Assembly: GCA_030595795.1 (NCBI GenBank) | Contig: JAUVCH010000015.1 | Coordinates: 1 to 48,971 of the forward strand | Direction of reading: 5' to 3' | Length of the DNA stretch: 48,971 nucleotides | From: Gammaproteobacteria bacterium | Lineage (GTDB): Bacteria; Pseudomonadota; Gammaproteobacteria; GCA-001735895 | Shown here: positions 25,894-34,242 of the stretch, piece by piece | How positions within the stretch are numbered: position 1 is the stretch's first letter | Layout of the letters: each line of letters starts with the position of its first letter | Program-made: the position numbers and the translations under genes | The notes under the pieces: model-generated | Told to the model about the DNA's origin: nothing | What the model saw: the letters and a program-made list of their open reading frames with translations, nothing else | Databases searched by the model: none

Positions 25894-26742
25894 GTGAATC
25901 TAATTTATATAAAAACCTTCCTGGAAATAGTGGTAACTCGAAATTTTTTCCAGGCTTCCAAAAATCTAAATATAGCGCAGTCGACAGCTAGCGCACGGAT
26001 TAGCATGCTGGAAGAGACGCTAGGTCATCAATTGTTTAGCCGCAGTCGTTCTGGGTTTGAGATCACCCCGGCGGGGCTTCAATTTCAAAAACACGCCTTG
26101 AACATGATGCGTTCCTGGGAACAGGCACAGCAATCGATCGGTCTAGATGGCGAAGTTCAGTCGATGTACCGGGTGTGTGTTCAAATCAACTTGTGGGAAA
26201 AGTTGATTAATAAATGGATACCCTGGATTAGACAGAAAGACCCGCGTGCGATTCTCGATGTTGATTCAGATTACTCGACCGAGATGATGAACCATTTGTC
26301 TGACGGTTTGCTCGACATAGGTGTGATGTATTCACCACGTAAAGTGCAGGGCTTAGAGATCGAACAATTATTTGAAGAGAATCTGGTCATGGTATCAACC
26401 CATGCGAATGTATTGGCCGAAGTGGAATATGACAGCTATGTGCTGGTGAAGTGGGGAAGGGCGTTTTTACACATGCATAGTCAAACTTTCACTACGTTGC
26501 ATAATCCACCACTTGCTGTTGGGCTGGGGCCGATAGCGTTGAAACATATACTTGCCAGGGGCGGCAGTTGTTACCAGTCATTAAGTATTGTGCAACCGTT
26601 AATCGATAGCAAAGAGCTATGTATTGTTAAGGATGCACCAGTGTATCCGCGCCCAGTGTATATGGTCTATTCTGATGACCCAGATGAAATTGATCGTTTG
26701 CAATTAGCATTAGCTGGTTTACGTGAAGTGTCCCAGGTTTGA
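25894..26742 (+). CDS. LysR-family regulator, divergent from tmpBA
   Basis: The N-terminal winged HTH (VNLIYIKTFLEIVVTRNFFQ then IAQSTASARISMLEETLGHQ) is followed by a LysR substrate-binding domain that includes DIGVMYSPRKVQGLEIEQLF. It probably controls the divergent oxygenase pair in response to the phosphonate substrate. I prefer GTG 25894 because its product begins like other LysR proteins; an ATG at 25858 adds an unneeded leader. A close relative of the whole protein is encoded at 45655-46512. Confidence 0.87.
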   Translation: MNLIYIKTFLEIVVTRNFFQASKNLNIAQSTASARISMLEETLGHQLFSRSRSGFEITPAGLQFQKHALNMMRSWEQAQQSIGLDGEVQSMYRVCVQINLWEKLINKWIPWIRQKDPRAILDVDSDYSTEMMNHLSDGLLDIGVMYSPRKVQGLEIEQLFEENLVMVSTHANVLAEVEYDSYVLVKWGRAFLHMHSQTFTTLHNPPLAVGLGPIALKHILARGGSCYQSLSIVQPLIDSKELCIVKDAPVYPRPVYMVYSDDPDEIDRLQLALAGLREVSQV

Positions 26743-26883
26743 GCTAAGCTTTTGTTTCAGTTATCAATATTTGTGAAGTATCATGTCTATTTAATTCGTC
26801 TTACTTATATCTTCGAAATCTAATATAGTGTATTTCAGTTAAGTAATACCGCTTAACCACCACATATACTGATAGGAACTATT

Positions 26884-26940
26884 ATGACAACCATGACCGT
26901 AAAGTGCGACCAAATGGTCGAACAGGAGCTACTCGATTAA
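26884..26940 (+). other. 18-codon reading frame with a ribosome binding site, possible gene start relic
   Basis: ATG 26884 is preceded by AGGAACTATT and reads MTTMTVKCDQMVEQELLD before TAA. The AGGA site and initial sequence resemble a real gene start, but nothing follows. It may be the stump of a deleted gene or a leader peptide. The surrounding 470 bases hold otherwise only a hairpin and a LysR relic. Confidence 0.3.
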
Positions 26941-26973
26941 ATATACTGACCAGCAGGCAGTGTTAGTTGTAAT

Positions 26974-27010
26974 TGAACACCACCGCATTGCAAACAAGCG
27001 GTGGTGTTCA
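26974..27010. terminator. Strong hairpin after the LysR gene
   Basis: TGAACACCACCGC and GCGGTGGTGTTCA form a perfect 13-bp stem with an 11-base loop. No T-run follows on either strand, so it may be a Rho-independent terminator variant, an RNA stabiliser or part of a mobile remnant. Confidence 0.45.
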
Positions 27011-27029
27011 GTATCAAGAGCGTGAGGGT

Positions 27030-27134
27030 TTAGATTCTATCCTTTTTTAGACTATCACCCAGCCAGTCACGAAAGGCAATAAGGTCGCCATTCAGACGGG
27101 CATCAGCGGGTGACACGAAATAGCGCTGGGAAGC
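27030..27134 (-). pseudogene. C-terminal relic of a GcvA-type LysR regulator
   Basis: On the minus strand 34 codons read ASQRYFVSPADARLNGDLIA then FRDWLGDSLKKDRI and a stop. The pattern FxxWL near the end is the typical tail of GcvA-like LysR proteins. Upstream codons are broken by a stop, so only the end of a former gene is left. Confidence 0.5.
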
Positions 27135-27216
27135 CCGATATCAGTAAAGGGTTTAAATCCCTTATCTGCTGTTACGGGTATAATATCGCTATTTACCGCT
27201 TTGAACCGACATTATT

Positions 27217-27657
27217 ATGAACACTGAAATAAATTACAGGAACAACCCCCTACACGGTGTTGGTTTGAAAACCCTGTTGATGGAAATGGTAGATCAGTAT
27301 GGTTTTGAGATACTTTTTGCCTATTTAAATATCAATTGTTTTAAGACCAACCCAAGTATTGATTCCAGTATGAAGTTTCTTAAAAAGACGGATTGGGCGC
27401 GTGAAAAAGTTGAAGCCTTCTATTTATATGAGTTTAAAAACTTACCCAGGGCATCTTATGAACAGTATTCAATACCTCCAAGAGATCGGATTATTCCAGA
27501 AAACCAGTTGCCAGGTGATCCTAAAGAACTAAGTTTTGAAGATGCTGACCGGTTGAGTGAAAAGCGTACAGAAAAATCAGCGGAGCGGGAGCAGTCGGCA
27601 GGGCAGTGCTCGGGAGAGAGTGACGATCCATGGGCGAATTGGAAAAATAAAACCTGA
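27217..27657 (+). CDS. VF530/DUF2132-family protein
   Basis: Residues 9-75 match the VF530 fold: [20 protein letters not shown] then [20 protein letters not shown] and [14 protein letters not shown]. Members are small, proposed DNA-binding proteins of unknown role. This copy has a 70-residue polar C-terminal extension ([20 protein letters not shown]) that ends WANWKNKT and looks disordered. The gene is followed by the DUF3087-like gene 78 bases later on the same strand. Confidence 0.85.
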   Translation: MNTEINYRNNPLHGVGLKTLLMEMVDQYGFEILFAYLNINCFKTNPSIDSSMKFLKKTDWAREKVEAFYLYEFKNLPRASYEQYSIPPRDRIIPENQLPGDPKELSFEDADRLSEKRTEKSAEREQSAGQCSGESDDPWANWKNKT

Positions 27658-27735
27658 GCGATGTACGTAAAAACCAGCCACCATAATTCCGCTATAACAG
27701 GGTAAAATATCTATTTAGAAATATTAGATTTTCAC

Positions 27736-28242
27736 ATGCAACTCAGACCCATCGACAAGAACCGATACAGTAAACATTACAAGATGGTATTCGGCGTAAT
27801 CGTGCTGGCGCTAATCGTGATTTCGTTGAGCACCTCGGCCCTGTTGATTCGGGTTTTCAGTACGCCGGACGCATCGAATTTTGTGCTAAACCTGGCCGGT
27901 GTCGTTGTCGCCGCACTGTTGGTCTCGTATGGGTTGTACCGATTTCGACATCACCCTTTCATGGATGAGGTGGTGTACGTGTGGAACCTGAAACATCAGC
28001 TTAACCGTATTTATCGCAAGCAGCGCAAGATCGAACCCCTGATCGATGAGAGCAATTTTGATGCGATGGTGATCATGAATTATTTTTACCAGGGTTCAAA
28101 ACAGCTATATGAACTGGACGATAACACCATCACCCTGGATGACCTGGCGATCAAATTCAATCATCTTAACGACAGGCTGGAACAGACAGGTCTGAAGCTA
28201 ACCACGGATGAATATGATCCGAGCATGCTGGATCGATTTTGA
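27736..28242 (+). CDS. DUF3087-like membrane protein
   Basis: Two hydrophobic helices (about 20-43 and 54-75) are joined by a short loop, followed by a basic then acidic cytoplasmic tail with VWNLKHQLNRIYRKQRKIEP and SMLDRF at the end. Length (168 residues) and the two-helix plus tail layout suit the DUF3087 family, which I identify by pattern memory only. Function unknown; an inner membrane location is supported. Confidence 0.7.
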   Translation: MQLRPIDKNRYSKHYKMVFGVIVLALIVISLSTSALLIRVFSTPDASNFVLNLAGVVVAALLVSYGLYRFRHHPFMDEVVYVWNLKHQLNRIYRKQRKIEPLIDESNFDAMVIMNYFYQGSKQLYELDDNTITLDDLAIKFNHLNDRLEQTGLKLTTDEYDPSMLDRF

Positions 28243-28272
28243 ACGGTTAGGGAATGCCGCAGTTAAATTGGG

Positions 28273-29340
28273 TCAATAATCAAGCGCATTGATAACCGCT
28301 TCTGTCACTTCCCGGGTAGTCGCGCTACCGCCCAGGTCAGCGGGCATGGTCTCACCCGCCGCAGTGACTTTTTCTATCGCGGCCATTAGTTGATCGGCCG
28401 CAGCTTGCTCACCCAGGTGTTCGAGCATCATCGACGCCGACCAGAATGAGCCAATCGGATTAGCAATCCCTTTGCCCATGATGTCGAAGGCCGAGCCGTG
28501 GATCGGTTCGAACATCGACGGAAAATCACCTTCCGGGCGTAAATTGGCCGTGGCCGCAATACCCAGGCTTCCTGACAGTGCCGCCGCCAGGTCGGATAAA
28601 ACATCGGCGTGTAAGTTAGTTGCGACGATAACATCCAGCGACGCCGGGTCGAGTACCATCCGTGTTGTCATCGCATCGACCAGCATTTTGTCGGTTTCAA
28701 CATCCGGGTAATCTTCCTTGACGCGGGCGAAGGTATCATCCCACATCACCATGCCATGACGCTGTGCATTCGATTTGGTTACCAGGGTTAGTTTTTTGCG
28801 CGGGCGACTACGCGCCAGCTCTAGTGCGAAACGCTGAATTCTTTCGACACCCGAACGCGTAAACACCGAAACATCCATAGCGACTTCCTCGGAAAAATCG
28901 CGGTGAGCCCGGCCACCGATTCCCGCGTATTCACCCTCGGAATTCTCGCGCACGATTACCCAGTCAAAATCACCCGGGCCAATATTGGCCAAAGGCGACT
29001 TAACACCCGGTAACACGCGGGATGGCCTGACATTGGCGTATTGCTCGAAGCCCTGACAAATATTCAGGCGTAGCTGCCATAAAGTGATGTGATCGGGAAT
29101 ACGAGGGTCACCGGCCGAGCCAAAATAAATGGCATCGAAAGGCTTTAGCATTTCTCGCCCATCATCCGGCATCATCTGGCCGTGTTGCAGGTAATAATCC
29201 GCACCCCAGGGGAAGGTTTCTACCGCAATGGAAAACTGCTTACCCTGCTTAGCCATGAACTCCAGGACTTCGACACCGGCTGAAATTACTTCGGTACCTA
29301 TGCCATCACCCGGGATAGCGGCGATTTTATAATGTTCCAT
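28273..29340 (-). CDS. Tartrate/D-malate dehydrogenase-type isocitrate dehydrogenase family enzyme
   Basis: The 355-residue protein is an NAD-dependent decarboxylating beta-hydroxyacid dehydrogenase: AAIPGDGIGTEV at the N-terminus, SAGDPRIPDHITLW with the substrate loop typical of TtuC/DmlA, VRENSEGEYAGIGGR, the catalytic Lys region TLVTKSNAQRHG, and metal/NAD motifs DVLSDLAAALSGSLGIA and MFEPIHGSAFDIMGKGIANP. DHITLW points to tartrate or D-malate rather than isopropylmalate. No leuA-D genes flank it. Convergent with the DUF3087-like gene. Confidence 0.87.
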   Translation of the reverse strand: MEHYKIAAIPGDGIGTEVISAGVEVLEFMAKQGKQFSIAVETFPWGADYYLQHGQMMPDDGREMLKPFDAIYFGSAGDPRIPDHITLWQLRLNICQGFEQYANVRPSRVLPGVKSPLANIGPGDFDWVIVRENSEGEYAGIGGRAHRDFSEEVAMDVSVFTRSGVERIQRFALELARSRPRKKLTLVTKSNAQRHGMVMWDDTFARVKEDYPDVETDKMLVDAMTTRMVLDPASLDVIVATNLHADVLSDLAAALSGSLGIAATANLRPEGDFPSMFEPIHGSAFDIMGKGIANPIGSFWSASMMLEHLGEQAAADQLMAAIEKVTAAGETMPADLGGSATTREVTEAVINALDY

Positions 29341-29619
29341 TATTCTGAATCTGAAGGGGTTAAGTTTTGACTTAACATATTATAATTATTTCTCAACTGT
29401 TTATCTTCTTGCATTAACCAACTCACCTTAGGGTTATCTATGACACCATCGGATGATGCCCTACATTAAATATACTAGCAATATCGATTAGTCCCGCACT
29501 ACCCATTTCCTGGTACGGCTTTATATTGAGGGAACCTCGGCAGTGAAAAAATGTCTTTTAGTTAGTTCGACAGATTGAACAAGCATATTCATACGAATAA
29601 ACCCGGCTGGAAATCATTA

Positions 29620-30180
29620 ATGCGAATCCTTCAATTTATAACGCGTCTAATATCTGCATTTTTAATTACAATATTCCTGCCGACGGCTCATGCAGAACAA
29701 AACCCGCCTACCGGCTGGGGATTAGAAGTCCAGGCTTATCCCACCGGTGTTATTCCCGGTGTTAGGTACGAGTGGGAAACGAGCACTCAGGATCAATGGT
29801 TTGCGCGACTTGCCTACAATTTTACCGATCGCAGTGATTTTGGTGAGCACGCTGATGAATCTGGTAGTGGCCCAGGCATAGGTTTTGGTTGGAGGCACTG
29901 GCTTAATCAAAACCAAAGTGCGTGGCATTACGGTGCCCGGCTTGATATTTGGAACCTGGAAATCGACTGGGAAGAAGATGGCCCTCCATCGAGTGAAGGC
30001 AAAACAGATGTCCTGGTAATGCAACCTTCGGGGGAACTGGGTTACTCCTGGCATACAACGGGTGGAAGTCGCGTTGATTTAACCGCCGGTCTGGGAGTTG
30101 AGGTGAATGTCAATACCGACGGAGAAGATGTCGGCGAAGGTATCATAGTATTGGGCGGCATTACCTGGGAATTCAAATAG
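29620..30180 (+). CDS. Small exported beta-barrel-like outer membrane protein
   Basis: A signal peptide (MRILQFITRLISAFLITIFL then PTAHA, cut before EQNPP) starts at ATG 29620, preceded by GGA eight bases upstream; a TTG at 29575 would bury it. The mature part has alternating polar/aromatic strands (WGLEVQAYPTGVIPGVRYEW, GIGFGWRHWL, YGARLDIWNLEIDW) and ends in ITWEFK, an aromatic end near the C-terminus as in outer membrane barrels. I do not recognise the specific family; an OmpW/OprF-like small barrel is likely. Confidence 0.72.
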   Translation: MRILQFITRLISAFLITIFLPTAHAEQNPPTGWGLEVQAYPTGVIPGVRYEWETSTQDQWFARLAYNFTDRSDFGEHADESGSGPGIGFGWRHWLNQNQSAWHYGARLDIWNLEIDWEEDGPPSSEGKTDVLVMQPSGELGYSWHTTGGSRVDLTAGLGVEVNVNTDGEDVGEGIIVLGGITWEFK

Positions 30181-30274
30181 CCACCAATGTACCTCGCGGC
30201 TTTAAAATATGGATTAAGAAGTTGGAAATGGTGAATATCGCCTTATTCCATTTTTACAGGTGAGTAAACAGGCT

Positions 30275-30312
30275 TACCCGCCCAAAAAGATCTCAGACCG
30301 ATTGGGCGGGTA
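30275..30312. terminator. Bidirectional terminator hairpin between convergent genes
   Basis: TACCCGCCCAA and TTGGGCGGGTA form a perfect 11-bp stem around a 16-base loop, between the barrel gene (ending 30180) and the P460-like gene (ending 30330). The T-run is weak on both sides; position and strength suggest it ends both transcripts. Confidence 0.65.
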
Positions 30313-30329
30313 TTAAAGCTTAGCGAAAA

Positions 30330-30833
30330 TTACTGCGTCTTGAAAAAATCTTCATTGGTAAAGACAAAATCACTTGATAATGCCGCTGTATGGCAGCCAG
30401 AACAAAAAGCATTCTCTTCCGGCTTCGCCGTTAAACCAGGAGCATAACGCCAGTTTTTCGCATCGGGTGCCGCGCTAGCACTAACCTTGACCATTATGGT
30501 GAGATCGGGCGAACCTTGCGCTTCCCAGGCGGCCTTGTCCTTGTATTGCTCTTTTACCAGAACCGAACCGACAGGGTAGTTATAGGGTGCCGATCCCTGA
30601 TTAGTCGCGATACCGATTTTATTAACGAAGATATCCCGATAGCCTGTAGGTCCAGCATGAACAGTCCCGACAAATCCTGTCGGATCACCAGTGCTCACTC
30701 GACCTTCGGTAATTTTGGTCCAGGAACGGTATTCCACCCAGCGCTCATCGGCCGTGCCAGTAGCAGCGCAGCCCGTAATAACCGCACTCAATACTACAAT
30801 CGTCCCAATTAATTTAATATTCTGTAGTTTCAT
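30330..30833 (-). CDS. Lipoprotein with cytochrome P460-like domain and CXXCH motif
   Basis: The lipobox VITGC gives a membrane-anchored protein after a 21-residue signal. Residues 35-150 carry P460-like marks (YRSWTKITEGR, DIFVNKIGIA, YPVGSVLVKEQY, DLTIMVKVSAS) and a heme-binding CSGCH near residue 145. Cytochrome P460 proteins bind a c-type heme cross-linked to a Lys and oxidise hydroxylamine or related nitrogen compounds. The lysine partner cannot be assigned by eye. It follows no nitrifier genes, so a detoxification role is possible. Confidence 0.75.
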   Translation of the reverse strand: MKLQNIKLIGTIVVLSAVITGCAATGTADERWVEYRSWTKITEGRVSTGDPTGFVGTVHAGPTGYRDIFVNKIGIATNQGSAPYNYPVGSVLVKEQYKDKAAWEAQGSPDLTIMVKVSASAAPDAKNWRYAPGLTAKPEENAFCSGCHTAALSSDFVFTNEDFFKTQ

Positions 30834-30920
30834 AACTTCTAACCCCCTTGTTAACGTATTTAAATTATTAAACTTCTGTCACCTGTCTCGGACATTTCTA
30901 CTTCGGTAAAGTTCACTACT

Positions 30921-33374
30921 TCAGGATTTCGTTCGCTCACTTTTCGGATCGTACATCGGGGTGAGCGACGCTGTGGCGGAATAGCTACGATTAGCCTGCT
31001 CAATGACGAAGCGGCTATTCTCGATTAGCTCTTTGCTGACACCATCCTCATGGTTTACATATCCCATCGCTGCGCAGGCGCCCAGAGTATGCGCGTAGCC
31101 CGATGAAAGTGTATAACCGACGCTATTACCATCGAGCAGGATTGGTTCATTGTGAGCCAACATCGGCTCGGGGTCATCGAGAAGAAACTGCACCAGCCGC
31201 CGTTTCAGTACACCCGACTCGCGCTGTTCGAGAAGTGCTTCGCGGCCTATGAAGCCACCTGCCTTATCCCCGCTGGCGGTAAACCCGAGACCTGCTTCGA
31301 GCAGGGTTTCTAACGGCCCCATGTCGTGTGACCATTCACGATATGCTTTCTCGATACGCAGCGTGTTTAGAGTGTGATATCCGCAGTGTCTGAGGCCATA
31401 CTCACTCCCCGCCTCGATCAGGCGATTATAGACTGGCAAGGCCATCTCTGTCGGGACATAAAGTTCGAAGCCGAGTTCGCCGGTATACGAGATCCGCATC
31501 GCCATGGCATTTTGATATCCGATCTCGATGTTTTGCATTGTTGCAAACGGAAACGCCGCACTGGAAAAGTCTGCGCTCGAAATCGATGACAGCAAAGCCC
31601 GGGATTGAGGCCCCTGCAGGTTCAGCATCGCGTAGCTGCCGGTAATGTCAGTGACGACACAAAACGCATCGCTGGGGATGTTTTCGTGGATCCAGGCGTG
31701 CACATGTACCTGTGTGAATGCAGCGGTCACCACGAGGTAGCGGTCCATCGCCAGGCGTGTAATCGTGAGGTCGGCTTCGATGCCACCGCGTGCGTTGAGG
31801 AACTGCGTATAGACAACCTTGCCTACCGCGACGGATAGATCGGCGGTTGCCAATCGGTTCAATACGCGTTCGGCATCACGACCCTGCACAAGCAGTTTTG
31901 CAAATGACGATTGTTCGAAAACCCCGACCCCCTCGCGCACGGCAAGATGTTCCTGACGGTTGTTCTCAAACCAGTTCTGCCTGCCAAAATCGTACTCGTA
32001 GTCGGCTTTTTGTCCGGGGTTCGCATACCAGTTCGGCCGTTCCCATCCGGCGGATTCACCAAAGCAGGCACCTGCTGCCTTCAGTCGATCGTGCAATACC
32101 GACTGCTTGACGTTTCGCGAGGTTTCCCACTGCCGGTTTGGCCAATGCATCTGGTAGGCGATCCCGAGAGATTCAACTATGCGGTCGACGATGTAGGATT
32201 TGTTGTTGTGACAGGGCTGCACTCGACGGATATCGACATCCCAGATATCCATCGGTTGCACTCCATCGTTGATCCACTGCGCCATCACATAACCCGCACC
32301 ACCACCCGAGAGAATGCCGAGCGAATTAAATCCGCAGGCGACAAAAAGATTTTCCTTAAACGGCGCGCGCCCCATCAGATAGTTATGATCGGGGGTGAAT
32401 GATTCGGGTCCACAAAAAAACTGGCGAATGCCGGTATCGAGCAGGATCGGCAATCGTCCCATACCTTTTTCGATGTGGTTCGCCATGCGATCCCAATCGG
32501 GCTGAATTTCATCGAAACAAAAGTCTTCCGGTATCCCGTCGACGCCCCAGGGCGCAGCGGTAGGCTCGAAAATTCCGAGCATGATCTTGCCGGCTTCTTC
32601 ACGTGCGTAAATGCCGCGACCGGGGTCTCGCAGGATCGGTAGCATGTTATGCAGGCCTTCGATCGGTTCGGAGATAAGGTAATAATGCTCGGCTGCCTGT
32701 AGCGGAATGTCGACCCCAGCCTTCAAGCCCATTTCGCGCCCCCACATGCCGGGGCACAGGACGACGACGTCGGCCTGTATGTCGCCCTTGTCCGTCTGCA
32801 CACCGACGGCGCGATCACCATCCATGATCACATTGGTTACCAATGTGTCTTCGATGATGTTAACCCCACGTTGCCGCGCTCCTTTAGCAAGTGCCTGTGT
32901 GACATCTGCCGGGTTCACGCGGCCATCATCGGGAAAATAAAAGCCCGCGATGAGATCATTGACCTCTGCGAGCGGAAATAACTCTTTGACCTCCTGCGGT
33001 GTTATTTCGCGATACTCCACCCCGAAGGTACGCGCCATGGCGCAGCCGCGGCGCATCTCTTCGGCCTTCTCTTCGGTCATCGCCAATTGCACCGAACCGC
33101 AACGGATGAAACCAGTCGCCTGCCCGGTCTCTGTTTCGAGCTCGCTGTAGAGCTTGAGCGAATATTGCGCGAGCCGTGTTTGCGCTTCCGTATCGCGCAA
33201 GGTGGTGACGAGTCCTGCGGCATGCCAGGTGGTGCCAGAGCTCAACTGTTTACGTTCGAGCAACACGACATCTTCCCAGCCTAGTTTGGCCAGATGATAA
33301 GCAGTCGAGCAGCCAATGATTCCGCCGCCGACCACGATGGCGCGGGCGCGCGTTGGGAATGGTTTATTGTTCAT
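30921..33374 (-). CDS. FAD-dependent oxidoreductase/GcvT fusion, dimethylglycine/sarcosine dehydrogenase type
   Basis: The 817-residue protein has an N-terminal DAO-type FAD domain (VVGGGIIGCSTAYHLAKLGW) with the flavinylation-type His in SSGTTWHAAGL, a DUF1989-type linker and a C-terminal GcvT aminomethyltransferase domain (from about 440; VLNRLATADLSVAVGKVVYT, SYTGELGFELYVP). Such enzymes oxidise N-methylated amines and pass the methyl group to tetrahydrofolate. The substrate is not fixed; dimethylglycine, sarcosine or a related compound is likely. Confidence 0.9.
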   Translation of the reverse strand: MNNKPFPTRARAIVVGGGIIGCSTAYHLAKLGWEDVVLLERKQLSSGTTWHAAGLVTTLRDTEAQTRLAQYSLKLYSELETETGQATGFIRCGSVQLAMTEEKAEEMRRGCAMARTFGVEYREITPQEVKELFPLAEVNDLIAGFYFPDDGRVNPADVTQALAKGARQRGVNIIEDTLVTNVIMDGDRAVGVQTDKGDIQADVVVLCPGMWGREMGLKAGVDIPLQAAEHYYLISEPIEGLHNMLPILRDPGRGIYAREEAGKIMLGIFEPTAAPWGVDGIPEDFCFDEIQPDWDRMANHIEKGMGRLPILLDTGIRQFFCGPESFTPDHNYLMGRAPFKENLFVACGFNSLGILSGGGAGYVMAQWINDGVQPMDIWDVDIRRVQPCHNNKSYIVDRIVESLGIAYQMHWPNRQWETSRNVKQSVLHDRLKAAGACFGESAGWERPNWYANPGQKADYEYDFGRQNWFENNRQEHLAVREGVGVFEQSSFAKLLVQGRDAERVLNRLATADLSVAVGKVVYTQFLNARGGIEADLTITRLAMDRYLVVTAAFTQVHVHAWIHENIPSDAFCVVTDITGSYAMLNLQGPQSRALLSSISSADFSSAAFPFATMQNIEIGYQNAMAMRISYTGELGFELYVPTEMALPVYNRLIEAGSEYGLRHCGYHTLNTLRIEKAYREWSHDMGPLETLLEAGLGFTASGDKAGGFIGREALLEQRESGVLKRRLVQFLLDDPEPMLAHNEPILLDGNSVGYTLSSGYAHTLGACAAMGYVNHEDGVSKELIENSRFVIEQANRSYSATASLTPMYDPKSERTKS

Positions 33375-33421
33375 AAGTAGTCTTTCGTCTCCGTAATTAA
33401 GGCTTCTAAAAGCGAATAGCC

Positions 33422-33736
33422 CTACAGCGCTATTGCCTGAATTTGATCTAATTCATCAGCCATCTCTTGAGAGACATAAAACAAATCGTATTTTTGCTGC
33501 ATCCCGATCCAGACATTAGGGCCATTACCAAGCACTTTGCCTAACCGCAGAGCCATAGAAATGGTGATAGGACGAGATTCATTTAAAATATCGTAAAGCA
33601 TCTGGCGAGATACATGAATAGCATTAGCAAACGCAGTTTTAGAGACACCTAGCTCGGGCAAAACGTCTTCACGTAAGATAGCACCGGGGTGAACAGGTGC
33701 CCTGATTACTGCTTCTCTTTCGTATAATTTATTCAT
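33422..33736 (-). CDS. higA: HigA-type antitoxin (XRE family)
   Basis: The 104-residue protein has HTH_3 motif PGAILREDVLPELGVSKTAF then ANAIHVSRQMLYDILNE and the VapI/HigA pattern of a plasmid-maintenance antidote. It would neutralise the toxin from the gene just upstream and repress the shared promoter. The order toxin-then-antitoxin with a one-base overlap at 33736 is the HigBA order. Confidence 0.88.
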   Translation of the reverse strand: MNKLYEREAVIRAPVHPGAILREDVLPELGVSKTAFANAIHVSRQMLYDILNESRPITISMALRLGKVLGNGPNVWIGMQQKYDLFYVSQEMADELDQIQAIAL

Positions 33737-34011
33737 TAGTGGTAATCCTCTAAATTTAATTTGATTGCGTCCTCGCCATCCCAGCCGAACGTTAATCTAT
33801 AGTTTGCTGTGATTGTTAAGCCATAAGGCTGAGGCTTTCCAATTAAGGGGTGAAAGCCAAAACCAGGGATATTGATATCGTCAGGTTTAAGAGCTGCGTC
33901 AAGAGCGTCCATAACACGTAAACACCTATCGACTTGTTGAGCATTCACTTTGGAGCTAAAGCCCTTTTCGAATAGCTGTTTCAGTCCTTTGTGCTTGAAG
34001 CTCTTAATCAT
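33736..34011 (-). CDS. higB: HigB-type (RelE/ParE superfamily) toxin
   Basis: The 91-residue toxin opens with MIKSFKHKGLKQLFEKGFSS and carries RCLRVMDALDAALKPDDINI, GFHPLIGKPQPYGLTITANY and RLTFGWDGEDAIKLNLEDYH, the HigB mRNA-interferase fold. Being RelE-like, it would cleave mRNA on the ribosome. It is the first gene of the pair and lies next to the dimethylformamidase-like operon. Confidence 0.88.
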   Translation of the reverse strand: MIKSFKHKGLKQLFEKGFSSKVNAQQVDRCLRVMDALDAALKPDDINIPGFGFHPLIGKPQPYGLTITANYRLTFGWDGEDAIKLNLEDYH

Positions 34012-34046
34012 GTGTAAAGTATGGTCTTACACTCAATTTCTGTCAA
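34012..34046 (-). promoter_or_regulatory. HigBA promoter and operator
   Basis: On the minus strand TTGACA (34046-34041) and CATACT (34023-34018) lie 17 bases apart. The inverted repeat GTGTAA-N9-TTACAC (34012-34032) overlaps the -10 and is the likely HigA operator. A second palindrome TGCCTTA-CA-TAAGGCA lies just upstream at 34051-34066. Confidence 0.6.
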
Positions 34047-34242
34047 GCGATGCCTTACATAAGGCATAATCGTAAACCTGAGAAGTGAGAAAGTTTAATA
34101 ATCAGTTAGCTCGTATCAGATAGCACAAAATCAAAGTGGATCTTTTCGCAGGGAAAACTGATTTTATTGTCTATCCTGTCGAGAACACCGACATTCAATA
34201 ATGCAGTGATGTCGCCTTGAACATGCGGCGATCAGGACTATG

